Shown here in pieces: positions 1-8,957 of a DNA stretch of 64,000 nt; within the stretch, counting starts at the first letter, position 1; every line of letters begins with the position of its first letter. The notes beneath the pieces were generated by a model. It was not told the DNA's origin, made no database searches, and saw nothing but the letters and a program-made list of their open reading frames with translations. This stretch comes from Enteractinococcus helveticum (GTDB lineage: Bacteria; Actinomycetota; Actinomycetes; Actinomycetales; Micrococcaceae): assembly GCF_020742345.1 (NCBI RefSeq), contig NZ_DYXC01000069.1, positions 1 to 64,000 of the forward strand, in the 5' to 3' direction. The position numbers and the translations under genes are program-made.

Positions 1-9
1 GCATAGAAT

Positions 10-46
10 TTCGGGGCGGAATCCACCAGGTGGGTTCCGCCCCGAA
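10..46 (+). terminator. Rho-independent-type hairpin before rsmA
   Basis: A GC-rich inverted repeat with arms TTCGGGGCGGAA and TTCCGCCCCGAA, plus wobble pairs further in, can fold almost end to end. It most likely ends a plus-strand gene lying left of the window. Only a few T follow the stem, so the terminator call rests on the stem. Confidence 0.6.
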
Positions 47-84
47 GCGTTTAACCCGGCCCGTATCTGGCAGAGCAGACTAAG

Positions 85-990
85 ATGGGCTTTGTGACTT
101 CAACAGATCAACCATTATTGTCCGGCGCGGATATCCGCAAACTCGCCGATATCCTCGATCTTCGACCCACAAAAACACTGGGGCAAAACTATGTGATCGA
201 CCCAAATACGATCCGCAGAATCGTAGATGCAGCCGACCTGAAGTCCACCGAGCACGTCTTAGAAATCGGCCCCGGGCTGGGGTCGCTCACCCTGGGGCTG
301 ATAGATGCTGCTCAGGCGGTTACCGCCGTCGAAATTGATCCACCGGTTGCAGCACGACTTGCCACCACTGTTGAAGAATACCGGGCCGGCAGCGCGCACA
401 GGTTAGCTGTGATCGAAGGAGATGCCATGCGCATCAGTGCTGCCGATATTGCGGCTGCTGCGCCCCAAGCAGCCGCTGGGCCACCCACCGCGATCGTGGC
501 GAACCTTCCCTATAATGTGGCCGTACCGGTCATGCTGCACCTGTTGGCAGAGCTGCCCAGCATCCAACACGGTTTGGTCATGGTTCAACAAGAGGTCGCC
601 GAACGGCTCACCGCCCAACCTGGTAGCAAAATCTACGGTGTCCCCTCGGTGAAAATGGCCTGGTACGCGCACGCAACCTACGCCGGCACGGTTGGCACCA
701 AAGTCTTCTGGCCCGCCCCACGCATCACATCGGGTCTGGTGCAATTCACCGCTCGAAAACCACCTGCCACCACGGCGACTCGAGCCCAGGTCTTTGAAGT
801 CATCGATACGGCTTTTGCCCAACGCCGCAAGACACTGCGTGCTGCGCTGAGCAACTGGGCTGGTTCGGGTGCGGACGCCGAAGAACTCTTGGTGGCAGCA
901 GACGTGGACCCCAAAGCTCGCGGCGAGGTGCTGGATATTGAGCAGTTCTCGCGCATTGCCGAACAAAAACAGCTCAGGGATACACCATGA
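85..990 (+). CDS. rsmA: 16S rRNA (adenine1518-N6/adenine1519-N6)-dimethyltransferase RsmA (KsgA)
   Basis: This cytoplasmic enzyme dimethylates two adjacent adenines in helix 45 of 16S rRNA with S-adenosylmethionine, late in 30S assembly. The LGQNYVID start of the fold lies near residues 32-39, the SAM loop LEIGPGLG near 59-66 and the catalytic NLPYN motif at 140-144. The length of 301 residues is normal for actinobacteria. The ATG at 85 is used here; a GTG at 94 is an equally plausible start because neither has a strong ribosome binding site. The stop overlaps the next gene by four bases (ATGA), and the order rsmA, ispE, ABC-F is the usual actinobacterial one. Confidence 0.95.
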   Translation: MGFVTSTDQPLLSGADIRKLADILDLRPTKTLGQNYVIDPNTIRRIVDAADLKSTEHVLEIGPGLGSLTLGLIDAAQAVTAVEIDPPVAARLATTVEEYRAGSAHRLAVIEGDAMRISAADIAAAAPQAAAGPPTAIVANLPYNVAVPVMLHLLAELPSIQHGLVMVQQEVAERLTAQPGSKIYGVPSVKMAWYAHATYAGTVGTKVFWPAPRITSGLVQFTARKPPATTATRAQVFEVIDTAFAQRRKTLRAALSNWAGSGADAEELLVAADVDPKARGEVLDIEQFSRIAEQKQLRDTP

Positions 991-1955
991 GTGCACACGC
1001 TGCTTCCGATTCCCGCTTTGTGGTCTCCGCCCAAGCACCAGCCATGGTAGCGATCGCCACAGCAGTCGGTACCCCAAGTTCATTCGATGAAGCGGCTGTT
1101 GCACACCTCAAACTAGCAATCTCACGGTACGACGTCGCCGTCGTTGAAGCCCGAAAAGATAAAGAAATCTTCATCAGCTTTGAAGACGGGTTCCAAAACC
1201 TCATCGACTACGGTGATATTCCTCAACAGGATATGGCCCAGATCTTTCGTGCTATCGACGAGCTACGTACCCACCTGCAGCGACCCCGAGAAATCTCGGG
1301 ACTAGATATCACCATCCAGAAAAACATTCCCTTTGAAACACACTTAGGCGGGCGTGCTGCCAGTACCGCAGCCGTGTTAGTCGCCCTTGCGCGACTCTGG
1401 CATGCCTCCGTGGCTCGCGAGGACTTGATACGGCTGGGCAACCGGATCGGTGACGGCGTGGCCGAAGCGCTCACCGGTGGAGCGCTGATCACCCACTACA
1501 GTGCCGATGAGCAATTGCAGACCCCACTGCTGGTACAACGGGAACTTGCCATGGTGATCGTGCCTGCCGCCGTGGATATCGAACCCCAAGAGATGTTCCA
1601 AAAAGTCACCGTGATCCGCCAGACCCAATCCGATGCTCATGATCGAAGCAACCTGGAATTTGATTCGAAACTGTTGCACGCCGTCACTCACGGCGAAGCC
1701 GAGCAAGTCGCGCTGATGATGCACAATGATTTTCAAAGTGCGCTAGTGAGCATCCTGCCGGAGCATAATGATTGGTTGACCGCCGGCATGAACGAAGGGG
1801 CTCTGGCAGCTCAGACCATCGGGGTAGGCGCCTCCTTGGTGTTCATGACCGAAGATATGTCACAAGCCATAGAGCTGGCTGAACGTTTCGAAGAACACAT
1901 GGAGATCTCCGCGGTTGCCGAATACGGCCCGGTCGCCGGAGCTCATCTACTATAG
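987..1955 (+). CDS. IspE-like GHMP-fold protein lacking the kinase motifs (putative pseudoenzyme)
   Basis: By position behind rsmA and by C-terminal similarity this is the IspE gene, whose normal product phosphorylates 4-diphosphocytidyl-2-C-methyl-D-erythritol in the MEP isoprenoid pathway. The fold is recognisable and the 322-residue length is normal. The catalytic residues are not there. The usual APxKIN segment reads AQAPAM at residues 15-20, with Pro18 for Lys and Met20 for Asn. The glycine/serine ATP loop GGGSADAA reads HLGGRAAST at 119-127. The catalytic Asp of GADVP aligns with Gly157 in GDGVAEA. The third motif SGSGP reads GVGAS. The frame is open throughout and is translationally coupled to rsmA by an ATGA overlap, so it is not simply a broken gene. 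It may be a structural or regulatory remnant; kinase activity is unlikely. Confidence 0.75.
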   Translation: MSAHAASDSRFVVSAQAPAMVAIATAVGTPSSFDEAAVAHLKLAISRYDVAVVEARKDKEIFISFEDGFQNLIDYGDIPQQDMAQIFRAIDELRTHLQRPREISGLDITIQKNIPFETHLGGRAASTAAVLVALARLWHASVAREDLIRLGNRIGDGVAEALTGGALITHYSADEQLQTPLLVQRELAMVIVPAAVDIEPQEMFQKVTVIRQTQSDAHDRSNLEFDSKLLHAVTHGEAEQVALMMHNDFQSALVSILPEHNDWLTAGMNEGALAAQTIGVGASLVFMTEDMSQAIELAERFEEHMEISAVAEYGPVAGAHLL

Positions 1956-2022
1956 CGATTCTTCGTGCCCAGAACGAAGCACAGCTACGTCCTAGCGGGC
2001 GTCCACTATTATTGATGACGAT

Positions 2023-3822
2023 ATGGTGCATCTTTTAGGGGCAGAAGCCCTCCACTTTGAATACCCGACCCAACAAGTCCTAGATTCCGTGACCCTTGGG
2101 GTTTCGGCAGGCGACCGTGTTGGCATTGTTGGCCGCAACGGTGATGGTAAGTCCACGCTCATGAAACTCCTTGTGGGCAAACTTGAACCCGACGCCGGTC
2201 AGGTGACTGTGCGCAGCGATACCACCATCGGCTTGCTCGACCAATCCGACACCGTTGATACCTCATTGACTGTAGGGCAAGCCATCGTGGGCGATCTTGC
2301 CGAACACGAATGGGCCGGGGATCCCAAAATTCGTGACATCATTTCAGGTCTGGTTGCGGATCTGGACTGGGAGGCTACCGTCGGCTCCTTATCCGGAGGA
2401 CAACGTCGTCGAGTGGCCTTGGCACGATTACTGATCGGTGACTGGGATATTCTGGCACTGGACGAGCCCACGAACCATTTAGATGTTGAAGGTATCGCCT
2501 GGCTGGCCGAACACCTGAATCGTCGCTGGCAGAAAAATGCTGGCGGACTGCTCGTCATCACACACGACCGTTGGTTCTTAGATGAAGTGTGTACCCAAAC
2601 GTGGGAAGTCCATGACGGTATTGTCGACCAGTTCGAGGGCGGTTATGCGGCCTATGTGTTGCAGCGTGTCGAACGCGACCGGATGGCCGCGGCTGCTGAA
2701 GCGAAACGGCAAAACCTGCTGCGTAAAGAACTCGCCTGGTTGCGCCGCGGGGCACCAGCCCGAACGGCTAAACCCAAATTTAGAATTGCTGCCGCCAACC
2801 AACTCATCGAAGATGTACCACCGGTACGAAATTCGATTGAGCTGCAACGCCTAGCCGTGGCTCGTCTAGGCAAAGACGTTGTTGATATTGAAAATGCCAG
2901 CGTCTGCTTTGGCGAACGCGAGGTTCTGCGCAATATCACCTGGCGGATTGCTCCGGGGGAACGAACGGGAATTCTGGGTGCCAACGGAGCCGGCAAATCC
3001 ACTTTGTTGAGCTTAGTGACCGGGGATCTAGAACCAACATCTGGACGAGTTAAACACGGCAAGACCGTGCAGATCGGGATGCTGGACCAGCAGTTTTCGC
3101 AGCTGAAAAAGATCGGATCTGACCGGGTTCGAGAGGTTCTGGCTCAAACGAAAACGAGTTTCACCATTGATGGTAAAGAGCATACACCGGCTCAGTTGCT
3201 GGAACGGTTGGGATTCCGCCGGGCGCATCTTTCTGCCCGGGTGGCTGACCTGTCCGGTGGCCAGAAACGTCGTCTGCAATTACTGATGCTGTTACTGAGT
3301 GAACCTAACGTGATTGTGCTGGACGAGCCAACCAACGATGTCGATTCGGATATGCTCACGGCCATGGAGGATCTGTTAGATTCCTGGCCTGGTACGCTCA
3401 TCGTGGTTTCGCACGACCGCTACTTATTGGAGCGGGTGACCGATCAGCAATACGCGATTCTTGATGGCACCTTGCGGCACGTACCCGGGGGAGTGGACGA
3501 GTATCTGCAGCTGCGCAAGGCACAGGAACGACAAGCGGAGTCGAACGCTAACGTCAGGAATACTAAGCAAGCCAACGGCACATCATCGACTTCGAAGTTG
3601 ACGGGTGCACAGCGAAAAGCCGTTCAAAAAGAGGTCGGTTCCATTGAGCGCCGGTTGGGGAAACTCGCCGCAGTTATCGAAGGGCTGCAACACAGCCTTA
3701 TTGAACACGATCAAAGTGACTACACCGGTTTGCAACGCTATGGTGACGAGCTACGTGAAGCCGAAGATGAGGTCGAAGCACTCGAAGAGCGCTGGCTGGA
3801 ACTCTCCGATCAGCTCGACTAA
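2023..3822 (+). CDS. ABC-F family ATPase (Uup/EttA-like, ribosome-associated)
   Basis: The protein has two ABC nucleotide-binding domains and no membrane segments, the layout of ABC-F translation factors that act on ribosomes rather than as transporters. The first domain has GRNGDGKST at 37-45, LSGGQ near 123 and ILALDEPTNHLD near 143. The second has GANGAGKST near 319, LSGGQ near 409 and VIVLDEPTNDVD. A basic linker sits between the domains, and a charged coiled-coil C-terminus (about 510-599) recalls Uup. The start is the ATG at 2023; no clear ribosome binding site precedes it. It follows the IspE-like gene after 67 bases. Which ABC-F subfamily it belongs to, and whether it affects antibiotic sensitivity, cannot be settled here. 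Confidence 0.9.
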   Translation: MVHLLGAEALHFEYPTQQVLDSVTLGVSAGDRVGIVGRNGDGKSTLMKLLVGKLEPDAGQVTVRSDTTIGLLDQSDTVDTSLTVGQAIVGDLAEHEWAGDPKIRDIISGLVADLDWEATVGSLSGGQRRRVALARLLIGDWDILALDEPTNHLDVEGIAWLAEHLNRRWQKNAGGLLVITHDRWFLDEVCTQTWEVHDGIVDQFEGGYAAYVLQRVERDRMAAAAEAKRQNLLRKELAWLRRGAPARTAKPKFRIAAANQLIEDVPPVRNSIELQRLAVARLGKDVVDIENASVCFGEREVLRNITWRIAPGERTGILGANGAGKSTLLSLVTGDLEPTSGRVKHGKTVQIGMLDQQFSQLKKIGSDRVREVLAQTKTSFTIDGKEHTPAQLLERLGFRRAHLSARVADLSGGQKRRLQLLMLLLSEPNVIVLDEPTNDVDSDMLTAMEDLLDSWPGTLIVVSHDRYLLERVTDQQYAILDGTLRHVPGGVDEYLQLRKAQERQAESNANVRNTKQANGTSSTSKLTGAQRKAVQKEVGSIERRLGKLAAVIEGLQHSLIEHDQSDYTGLQRYGDELREAEDEVEALEERWLELSDQLD

Positions 3823-4017
3823 TTCACAAAGCTCAGCGCGGTTTTACACAGCTGAGACTGACATGGCAGTTACCATAGGATCCCGTTACTGATAGATGGC
3901 TTGTTATTACACCGCTTCACACTCGATCCTGAGATAGCGTATGCGCCGCACATTATTCGCGCACTTGACAGTTGTCTTCAGGCATCCCACTGCCTCCAGC
4001 GCATGTTGCATGCTGGG

Positions 4018-4422
4018 CTAGTCGCTTGACGAATGTCTTGGGGTCAGCGACGTATGGTGACATACCCAGCGATTGTCCTGCCATACAAAAATTTCGGTTG
4101 TCCATTCGTCGGCAGAGAAGGCTTTGCCCTGCCAGCGACCATGATTTCGTCCGTGCGTCACCACAATGGCCACGTCATGTATGTGCTGAACTGATGTCAC
4201 CTCGTGAGTCATTTCATCATGTTCCAGGTCACCGCTTTTGACGACCTCTAAAAAGCGATCAAGTGGAATGATGCCATTGGTATCTACTAGCTGCCAATCG
4301 GAGGTGGTGAAGTGGCGAAATTTGTCGGCATCATTTTCCACAATTGCCTGTGACCAGTCATCCAGGAGTTTTTGAAAATCTGCTGGGCCAGACGGTGGTG
4401 GTGGTTGAGTTGAGAGTTCCAT
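4018..4422 (-). CDS. SnoaL-like/DUF4440 (NTF2-fold) protein
   Basis: A small cytoplasmic protein of 134 residues with the helix-then-sheet pattern of NTF2-like proteins. Residues 15-35 form the opening helix (LLDDWSQAIVENDADKF), followed by WQLVDTNGIIPLDRFLEVV and a C-terminal strand WVCHHTSLT, as in DUF4440/SnoaL proteins. The family includes cyclases, isomerases and many uncharacterised proteins, so no reaction is assigned. AAAGGA lies upstream of the ATG with good spacing. It is transcribed alone, and the 195 bases between it and the ABC-F gene show no further gene. Confidence 0.75.
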   Translation of the reverse strand: MELSTQPPPPSGPADFQKLLDDWSQAIVENDADKFRHFTTSDWQLVDTNGIIPLDRFLEVVKSGDLEHDEMTHEVTSVQHIHDVAIVVTHGRNHGRWQGKAFSADEWTTEIFVWQDNRWVCHHTSLTPRHSSSD

Positions 4423-4522
4423 TGCGAGTCCTTTCGATGCTGGGATAAATCACTCGGCACTGACAGGGCTTCACAATTGATGATGTCAGATTAACACCGG
4501 CGGTGGAACCTCGGGCAAGGTT

Positions 4523-5671
4523 TCAGAGGGCTGGATGACCACTAGAAGCCAGCAAGTTGGCAATTGTGGGGGCTGACTTCAAGCCTGATCCGCTTAACAC
4601 TATGACCGTCTGGTCCGAGCCGCGGATGGTGCCCTGTTCAACCAGTTTCGTGTAGGCGGCCGCGGCAAGAGCACTGGTGGGTTCTACCAACAGTCCGCGC
4701 TGGCATAACTGGTGTAGTGCTTGGACGATCTCTGATTCGGTGATCGCCACCGACCTGCCACTGGTGTCACGAAGTGCGTCAACCATCTGGGCTAGGCGCA
4801 ACGGATGTGCGATAGCCGTGCCTTCAGCAATGGTTGGTCGTATTTCGCGTTGCACCGGCTGGAGTGTGTTTGCGGTGAAGCTCGCGTCCACTGGTGAACA
4901 ACTTAGCGGTTGCGCGGCGAAAAGTTGCGGCATCTGCTCGATTTGTTTGGCTGCGAGTAATTCACGGAAACCAAGCCAACATCCCAATAGGCTGCTGCCG
5001 GCCCCGACTGGAACAATGACGTGATCCGGTGCCTGAAAGTCCAGGTCCTCCCAAAGCTCATAAGCCAAAGTTTTTGTTCCCTGGAGAAAGAACGCTTGCC
5101 AATTGTGGTTAGCATAAAACATGTGGTTGATGGCTTGTCGAATGGCTTCATCTTGAGATGCTTCTCGAGACCCCTCGACCAGTTGCACCTCGGCGCCAAA
5201 GGCATGAATCTGGGCAATCTTGCCCAGCGAGGTCGATGCAGGCGCAATAACCTTCACCTTCATACCCCCGGCCGCGCCGTATCCTGCCACCGAGGCGCCT
5301 CCATTACCGGAACTGTCTTCCACCACGGATGTGATTCCTCGGTCACGTAAATACGACAGCATGACACTGGTGCCGCGATCCTTGAAGCTACCGGTCGGGT
5401 TCAGGTAGTCCAGTTTGAAGAAGGGATGCTGATCAGTATGCCATTCATGCGTTACAAGCGGTGTTTTGCCTTCACCGATGGAGATGGGATTGCTGATGGC
5501 TATTGGCAGTGCAGCCCGATAGCGCCAAATGGAGTCGGCTGAATGGTCGAGGGCTGCCGGTGTCAGGCCGCTACCTGGTTCGATCCATAGGGGCCGACCT
5601 GCGTCAGATCGCCACCGAGGTTGATCAAGGTCATAGGAACTGCCGTCAACGGGATCACGATATACAGCCAT
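4523..5671 (-). CDS. PLP-dependent threonine-synthase-like enzyme
   Basis: A fold-type II pyridoxal-phosphate enzyme of 382 residues. The PLP lysine is Lys97 in NPTGSFKDRG, and the phosphate-binding loop SGNGGAS is at 121-127. A C-terminal VLSGSGLK segment is typical of threonine synthases. The family converts O-phosphohomoserine to threonine, but many short members act on other beta- or gamma-substituted amino acids. The gene is not next to hom or thrB, so this may be a paralogue rather than the main ThrC. It is transcribed towards the SnoaL-like gene and lies just downstream of the MarR regulator on the same strand. Confidence 0.8.
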   Translation of the reverse strand: MAVYRDPVDGSSYDLDQPRWRSDAGRPLWIEPGSGLTPAALDHSADSIWRYRAALPIAISNPISIGEGKTPLVTHEWHTDQHPFFKLDYLNPTGSFKDRGTSVMLSYLRDRGITSVVEDSSGNGGASVAGYGAAGGMKVKVIAPASTSLGKIAQIHAFGAEVQLVEGSREASQDEAIRQAINHMFYANHNWQAFFLQGTKTLAYELWEDLDFQAPDHVIVPVGAGSSLLGCWLGFRELLAAKQIEQMPQLFAAQPLSCSPVDASFTANTLQPVQREIRPTIAEGTAIAHPLRLAQMVDALRDTSGRSVAITESEIVQALHQLCQRGLLVEPTSALAAAAYTKLVEQGTIRGSDQTVIVLSGSGLKSAPTIANLLASSGHPAL

Positions 5672-5717
5672 GGCCTCATCCTAAGCCCTGAACCCCTTCC
5701 TGAAGTTCTGGAGGATC

Positions 5718-6305
5718 CTACTGGCCTTCGTGAACCGTGAGTTCTTGGGTCATGTCATTCAAAAACCGAATGACCACGTCACGTTCGTCAGGTGTGAGTC
5801 GTGCAGCAGCGTGGAAACGTTTGGCCTGTTGTCGTCCAACGGTTTCAACGGCAGCCTCATACGTTTCGTCGGTAATCGAGATGGCCAGCGCGCGACGATC
5901 ATACGGATGCGGTGCACGGATAATGTGGCCGGCCGCTTCGAGGCGGTCCAAGAGCTTGGTCGTAGAAGCTGTTGAAATATCTAAATGCGCCGCGATGGCA
6001 CCTGGTGTGGCGATGGTGTCGGTGTTTTGGGCAACGACCAGAAAATGCAGCGCTTTCATATCGGTCGATCCAAGCTTCATATAGCGCCGGGACGCTTCAG
6101 ACAGCCGTTGTTCTGCCTCTCGAAGCTGGGCTAGAGCGGCCATCAGGTCACCGATTTGTTCGATGTCTGCTGCTGACTGGCCCTTGGGATCGATGAGTCG
6201 AGCATTTGGGTCAGAGACGTCCAACGCATAAAGGTTTAATGCATTCTGTGTTGGGTCTTGAGATTTTTTGACCATGAGGAAATATTCCGCCCGTTCTTTG
6301 CTCAA
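5718..6305 (-). CDS. MarR-family transcriptional regulator
   Basis: A winged-helix regulator of 195 residues. The helix-turn-helix and wing occupy roughly residues 85-150 (ATPGAIAAHLDISTASTTKL, then DRLEAAGHIIRAPHPYDRRA), the usual MarR pattern with the DRR wing tip. The N-terminal 60 residues form a less common extension. The first start is TTG at 6305; an ATG at 6275 (MVKKSQ) is an alternative. It is divergent from the MMPL exporter, and an inverted repeat just upstream could be its operator. Local repression of itself, and perhaps of the exporter, is inference. Confidence 0.85.
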   Translation of the reverse strand: MSKERAEYFLMVKKSQDPTQNALNLYALDVSDPNARLIDPKGQSAADIEQIGDLMAALAQLREAEQRLSEASRRYMKLGSTDMKALHFLVVAQNTDTIATPGAIAAHLDISTASTTKLLDRLEAAGHIIRAPHPYDRRALAISITDETYEAAVETVGRQQAKRFHAAARLTPDERDVVIRFLNDMTQELTVHEGQ

Positions 6306-6319
6306 CCAAAATTAATTGC

Positions 6320-6347
6320 TAGGTTAGCTAGTAATGTAGCTCAACTA
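6320..6347. promoter_or_regulatory. Candidate MarR operator
   Basis: An imperfect inverted repeat, TAGGTTAGCTA then six bases then TAGCTCAACTA, lies 15 bases ahead of the MarR start in an AT-rich stretch. MarR proteins usually bind such repeats in their own promoters. The assignment is by position and symmetry only. Confidence 0.4.
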
Positions 6348-6376
6348 ATTATTTTACTGTGATGGCGGAGGCTCCA

Positions 6377-6496
6377 ATGGAAACAGTAAAACTACGATCT
6401 CCTCACGCTGTATTGTGGTCTCGCATCACCAAGCATATGAGCGCTCGGTCTACCACGCGGCAAAAACAACGAGACGGATACGAGCTAACTTTCTAA
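6377..6496 (+). CDS. Possible small protein of 39 residues
   Basis: An open frame beginning METVKLRSPHAVLWSRI and ending RDGYELTF is preceded by GCGGAG six bases before its ATG, a better ribosome binding site than the exporter downstream has. It is very basic and has no membrane segment. No family is recognised. It could be a small actinobacterial protein or a leader peptide of the exporter transcript. From 6497 to 6687 nothing else is evident. Confidence 0.35.
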   Translation: METVKLRSPHAVLWSRITKHMSARSTTRQKQRDGYELTF

Positions 6497-6687
6497 GAGA
6501 ATACATCTATGGCTGGCTTGTGGAGGTCTCGTTGAGGAATCACACGGTGTTCGCCCCGTAATCGCAACATGTGCCTTTGAACGCGAGATTAGCTCAGCCT
6601 TGACCTGCACACCAGCTGCATCATTAGGGGTTTGCAGCAGGCCAATTTTGAGAATCCAACCACCCACCTCGTCGAACGGATATCCGC

Positions 6688-8940
6688 ATGCACCACGACT
6701 CGACAACTGCCGTGCGTTCTCGGCAGGATGGCTCTGAACTTCCCAAAGGGCAGGAAAACCAATCACACCGTAGAGTTCCAAAGTGGTTCCGCACGTTCTT
6801 GCCTGCCGTGTTGATTTTGATATGGCTTACCGCAGCAGGCATTGGCGGTCCCTATTTCGGGAAAGTCAATGAGGTCTCCTCCAACGATCAGACCGCCTAC
6901 TTGCCCGAATCGGCTGAAGCGACACGGGTCCAAGAACTACAAGATCAATTCACGGATTCTGACGGCATCCCAGCTGTGGTGCTATTTGTTGCTGACCAGG
7001 AACTGACCGAAGAACAATTGACAGAGCTTGGCGACTTGCTTGAAAGTCTTCCAGAGCTCGAGTACATAGAGGATGAGGTCTCGCCACCGATCCCATCCGA
7101 TGATGGTCTGGCAGTGCAGGCTTTTGTCCCAATCAACTCCGACGCCGATATTGGTACTGTCGTTGCCACACTCGGTGACGAACTCCGAGCCAGCGCCCCA
7201 GATGGCGTGATCCTGTATGTTACTGGTCCAGCAGGTTTTAGTGCCGATCTGGGAGAAGCCTTCGCTGGTATCGATGGCCTATTGCTGGGCGTGGCATTGG
7301 TTGCGGTGTTCATTATTCTGATCATCGTCTACCGATCGTTCTTGCTACCGATTGCGGTCCTATCAACGAGTATGTTTGCACTATGTGCCGCGCTACTAAC
7401 GGTCTGGTGGCTGGCCAGATGGGAAATCATCCTACTCAGTGGCCAGACTCAAGGTATCCTCTTTATTCTCGTGATTGGTGCTGCTACTGACTACTCGCTG
7501 TTGCTGGTAGCCCGCTATCGTGAAGAGCTACGTATCCACGAGGACAAATGGTCGGCAATTTGGGGAGCTATTAAAGGCGCGGTGGAGCCCATTCTGGCCT
7601 CTGGTAGTACCGTCATCGCAGGCTTATTGATGTTGCTGCTCAGCGATTTGAAGTCCAATAGCACCCTGGGCCCGGTAGCCTCGATCGGTATTGTCTTTGC
7701 CATGCTGTCTGCCCTGACCTTGCTACCGGCCATCCTGTTTGCTTTCGGTCGCACCGCATTCTGGCCCAAACGCATCAAATACGATCCCGAAACAGTGGCT
7801 ACCGAACACGGCATTCCATCACAAGGCATCTGGCCGAAGATCGCCAGGATGATTCAGAAGCGTCCGCGCGTCATCTGGAGTGTCACGACCCTGGCATTGC
7901 TTGCCGGAGTGGCCTTCATTCCACAACTCAAGGCCGACGGTGTCGCCCAATCAGAACTCGTACTGGGTGCTTCCGAAGCTCGGGATGGGCAAGAAGCCCT
8001 CGGTGAGCACTTCCCGGGCGGCTCGGGCAGTCCGATTCAAGTCATTGCAAATGAAGAGGAACTCGACGACGTTGCAAATGTCATGCTAGACCAATCAGCC
8101 ATTGAAGACGTCTCCATCAGCAGCCAAGACTCACCAAGTGGCACCGCACCCGTGACCGAAGACGGCATCCAAGCCTTCGGTCCACCTGGAACCCCGGCCC
8201 CCGAACCAACTGTGGTTGACGGCACCGTGTTACTGCAAGGCACCATGTCCGTTCCTGCCGATTCCACTGACGCATCCCAGACTGTACGTGATATGCGCGA
8301 CATTTTCGCTGACGCCGCCCCGAGCGCAATGGTCGGTGGTGTCACGGCAACCGATGTCGACACCATCGATGCGTCGATCCAGGACCGCAACGTGATCATC
8401 CCGATTATTTTGGCAGTCATTTTGGTGATCCTGATGATCCTGTTGCGCTCTATTGTGGCTCCCGTGTTGTTGATTACCACAACAGTGATCTCATTTGGTA
8501 CCGCAATGGGTGTCTCAGCGCTGGTCTTCAACCACCTGTTCGACTTCCCGGGAGCTGATCCGGCTGTGCCACTGTATGGGTTCGTCTTCTTGGTCGCGTT
8601 AGGAATCGACTACAACATCTTTTTGATGACCCGCGTCAGAGAGGAATCACTGAAACATGGCACCCGCCAAGGTGTATTGCGTGGCCTGACCGTCACCGGT
8701 GGTGTTATTACCTCGGCGGGCGTGGTCCTGGCAGCAACCTTTGCGGCCCTGTCGGTCATCCCAATTCTATTCTTGGTTCAGCTGGCCTTTATTGTTGCCT
8801 TCGGCGTACTGCTCGATACCTTTATCGTCCGCTCGCTGCTTGTCCCCGCACTGACCTACGACATCGGGCGTGCTATCTGGTGGCCAGCCAAGCTCAGTCG
8901 CAAACCTGGAAAACACGAGCAACGCACAGCAGCCCAATAA
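6688..8940 (+). CDS. MMPL/RND-family membrane transporter
   Basis: A 750-residue inner-membrane protein with the duplicated RND layout. A first helix near residues 37-53 is followed by an extracytoplasmic domain (about 60-190), five helices (about 195-360), a second soluble domain (about 415-560) and a last helix block (about 565-735). The conserved GAATDYSLLLVARYREE and LGIDYNIFLMTRVREE segments carry the proton-relay Asp-Tyr pair of MMPL proteins. Family members export lipids, siderophores or toxic compounds. Its divergent partner is a MarR regulator, which suggests drug or fatty-acid export, but no substrate can be read. The ATG at 6688 is assumed; a GTG at 6712 is possible. Confidence 0.88.
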   Translation: MHHDSTTAVRSRQDGSELPKGQENQSHRRVPKWFRTFLPAVLILIWLTAAGIGGPYFGKVNEVSSNDQTAYLPESAEATRVQELQDQFTDSDGIPAVVLFVADQELTEEQLTELGDLLESLPELEYIEDEVSPPIPSDDGLAVQAFVPINSDADIGTVVATLGDELRASAPDGVILYVTGPAGFSADLGEAFAGIDGLLLGVALVAVFIILIIVYRSFLLPIAVLSTSMFALCAALLTVWWLARWEIILLSGQTQGILFILVIGAATDYSLLLVARYREELRIHEDKWSAIWGAIKGAVEPILASGSTVIAGLLMLLLSDLKSNSTLGPVASIGIVFAMLSALTLLPAILFAFGRTAFWPKRIKYDPETVATEHGIPSQGIWPKIARMIQKRPRVIWSVTTLALLAGVAFIPQLKADGVAQSELVLGASEARDGQEALGEHFPGGSGSPIQVIANEEELDDVANVMLDQSAIEDVSISSQDSPSGTAPVTEDGIQAFGPPGTPAPEPTVVDGTVLLQGTMSVPADSTDASQTVRDMRDIFADAAPSAMVGGVTATDVDTIDASIQDRNVIIPIILAVILVILMILLRSIVAPVLLITTTVISFGTAMGVSALVFNHLFDFPGADPAVPLYGFVFLVALGIDYNIFLMTRVREESLKHGTRQGVLRGLTVTGGVITSAGVVLAATFAALSVIPILFLVQLAFIVAFGVLLDTFIVRSLLVPALTYDIGRAIWWPAKLSRKPGKHEQRTAAQ

Positions 8941-8957
8941 CAACGATTCCCACGGTC

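Noticed and set aside
2023..3822. ABC-F gene read as an antibiotic resistance determinant
   Set aside because: The rsmA-ispE-ABC-F setting is housekeeping in actinobacteria, and the interdomain linker alone does not show drug specificity.
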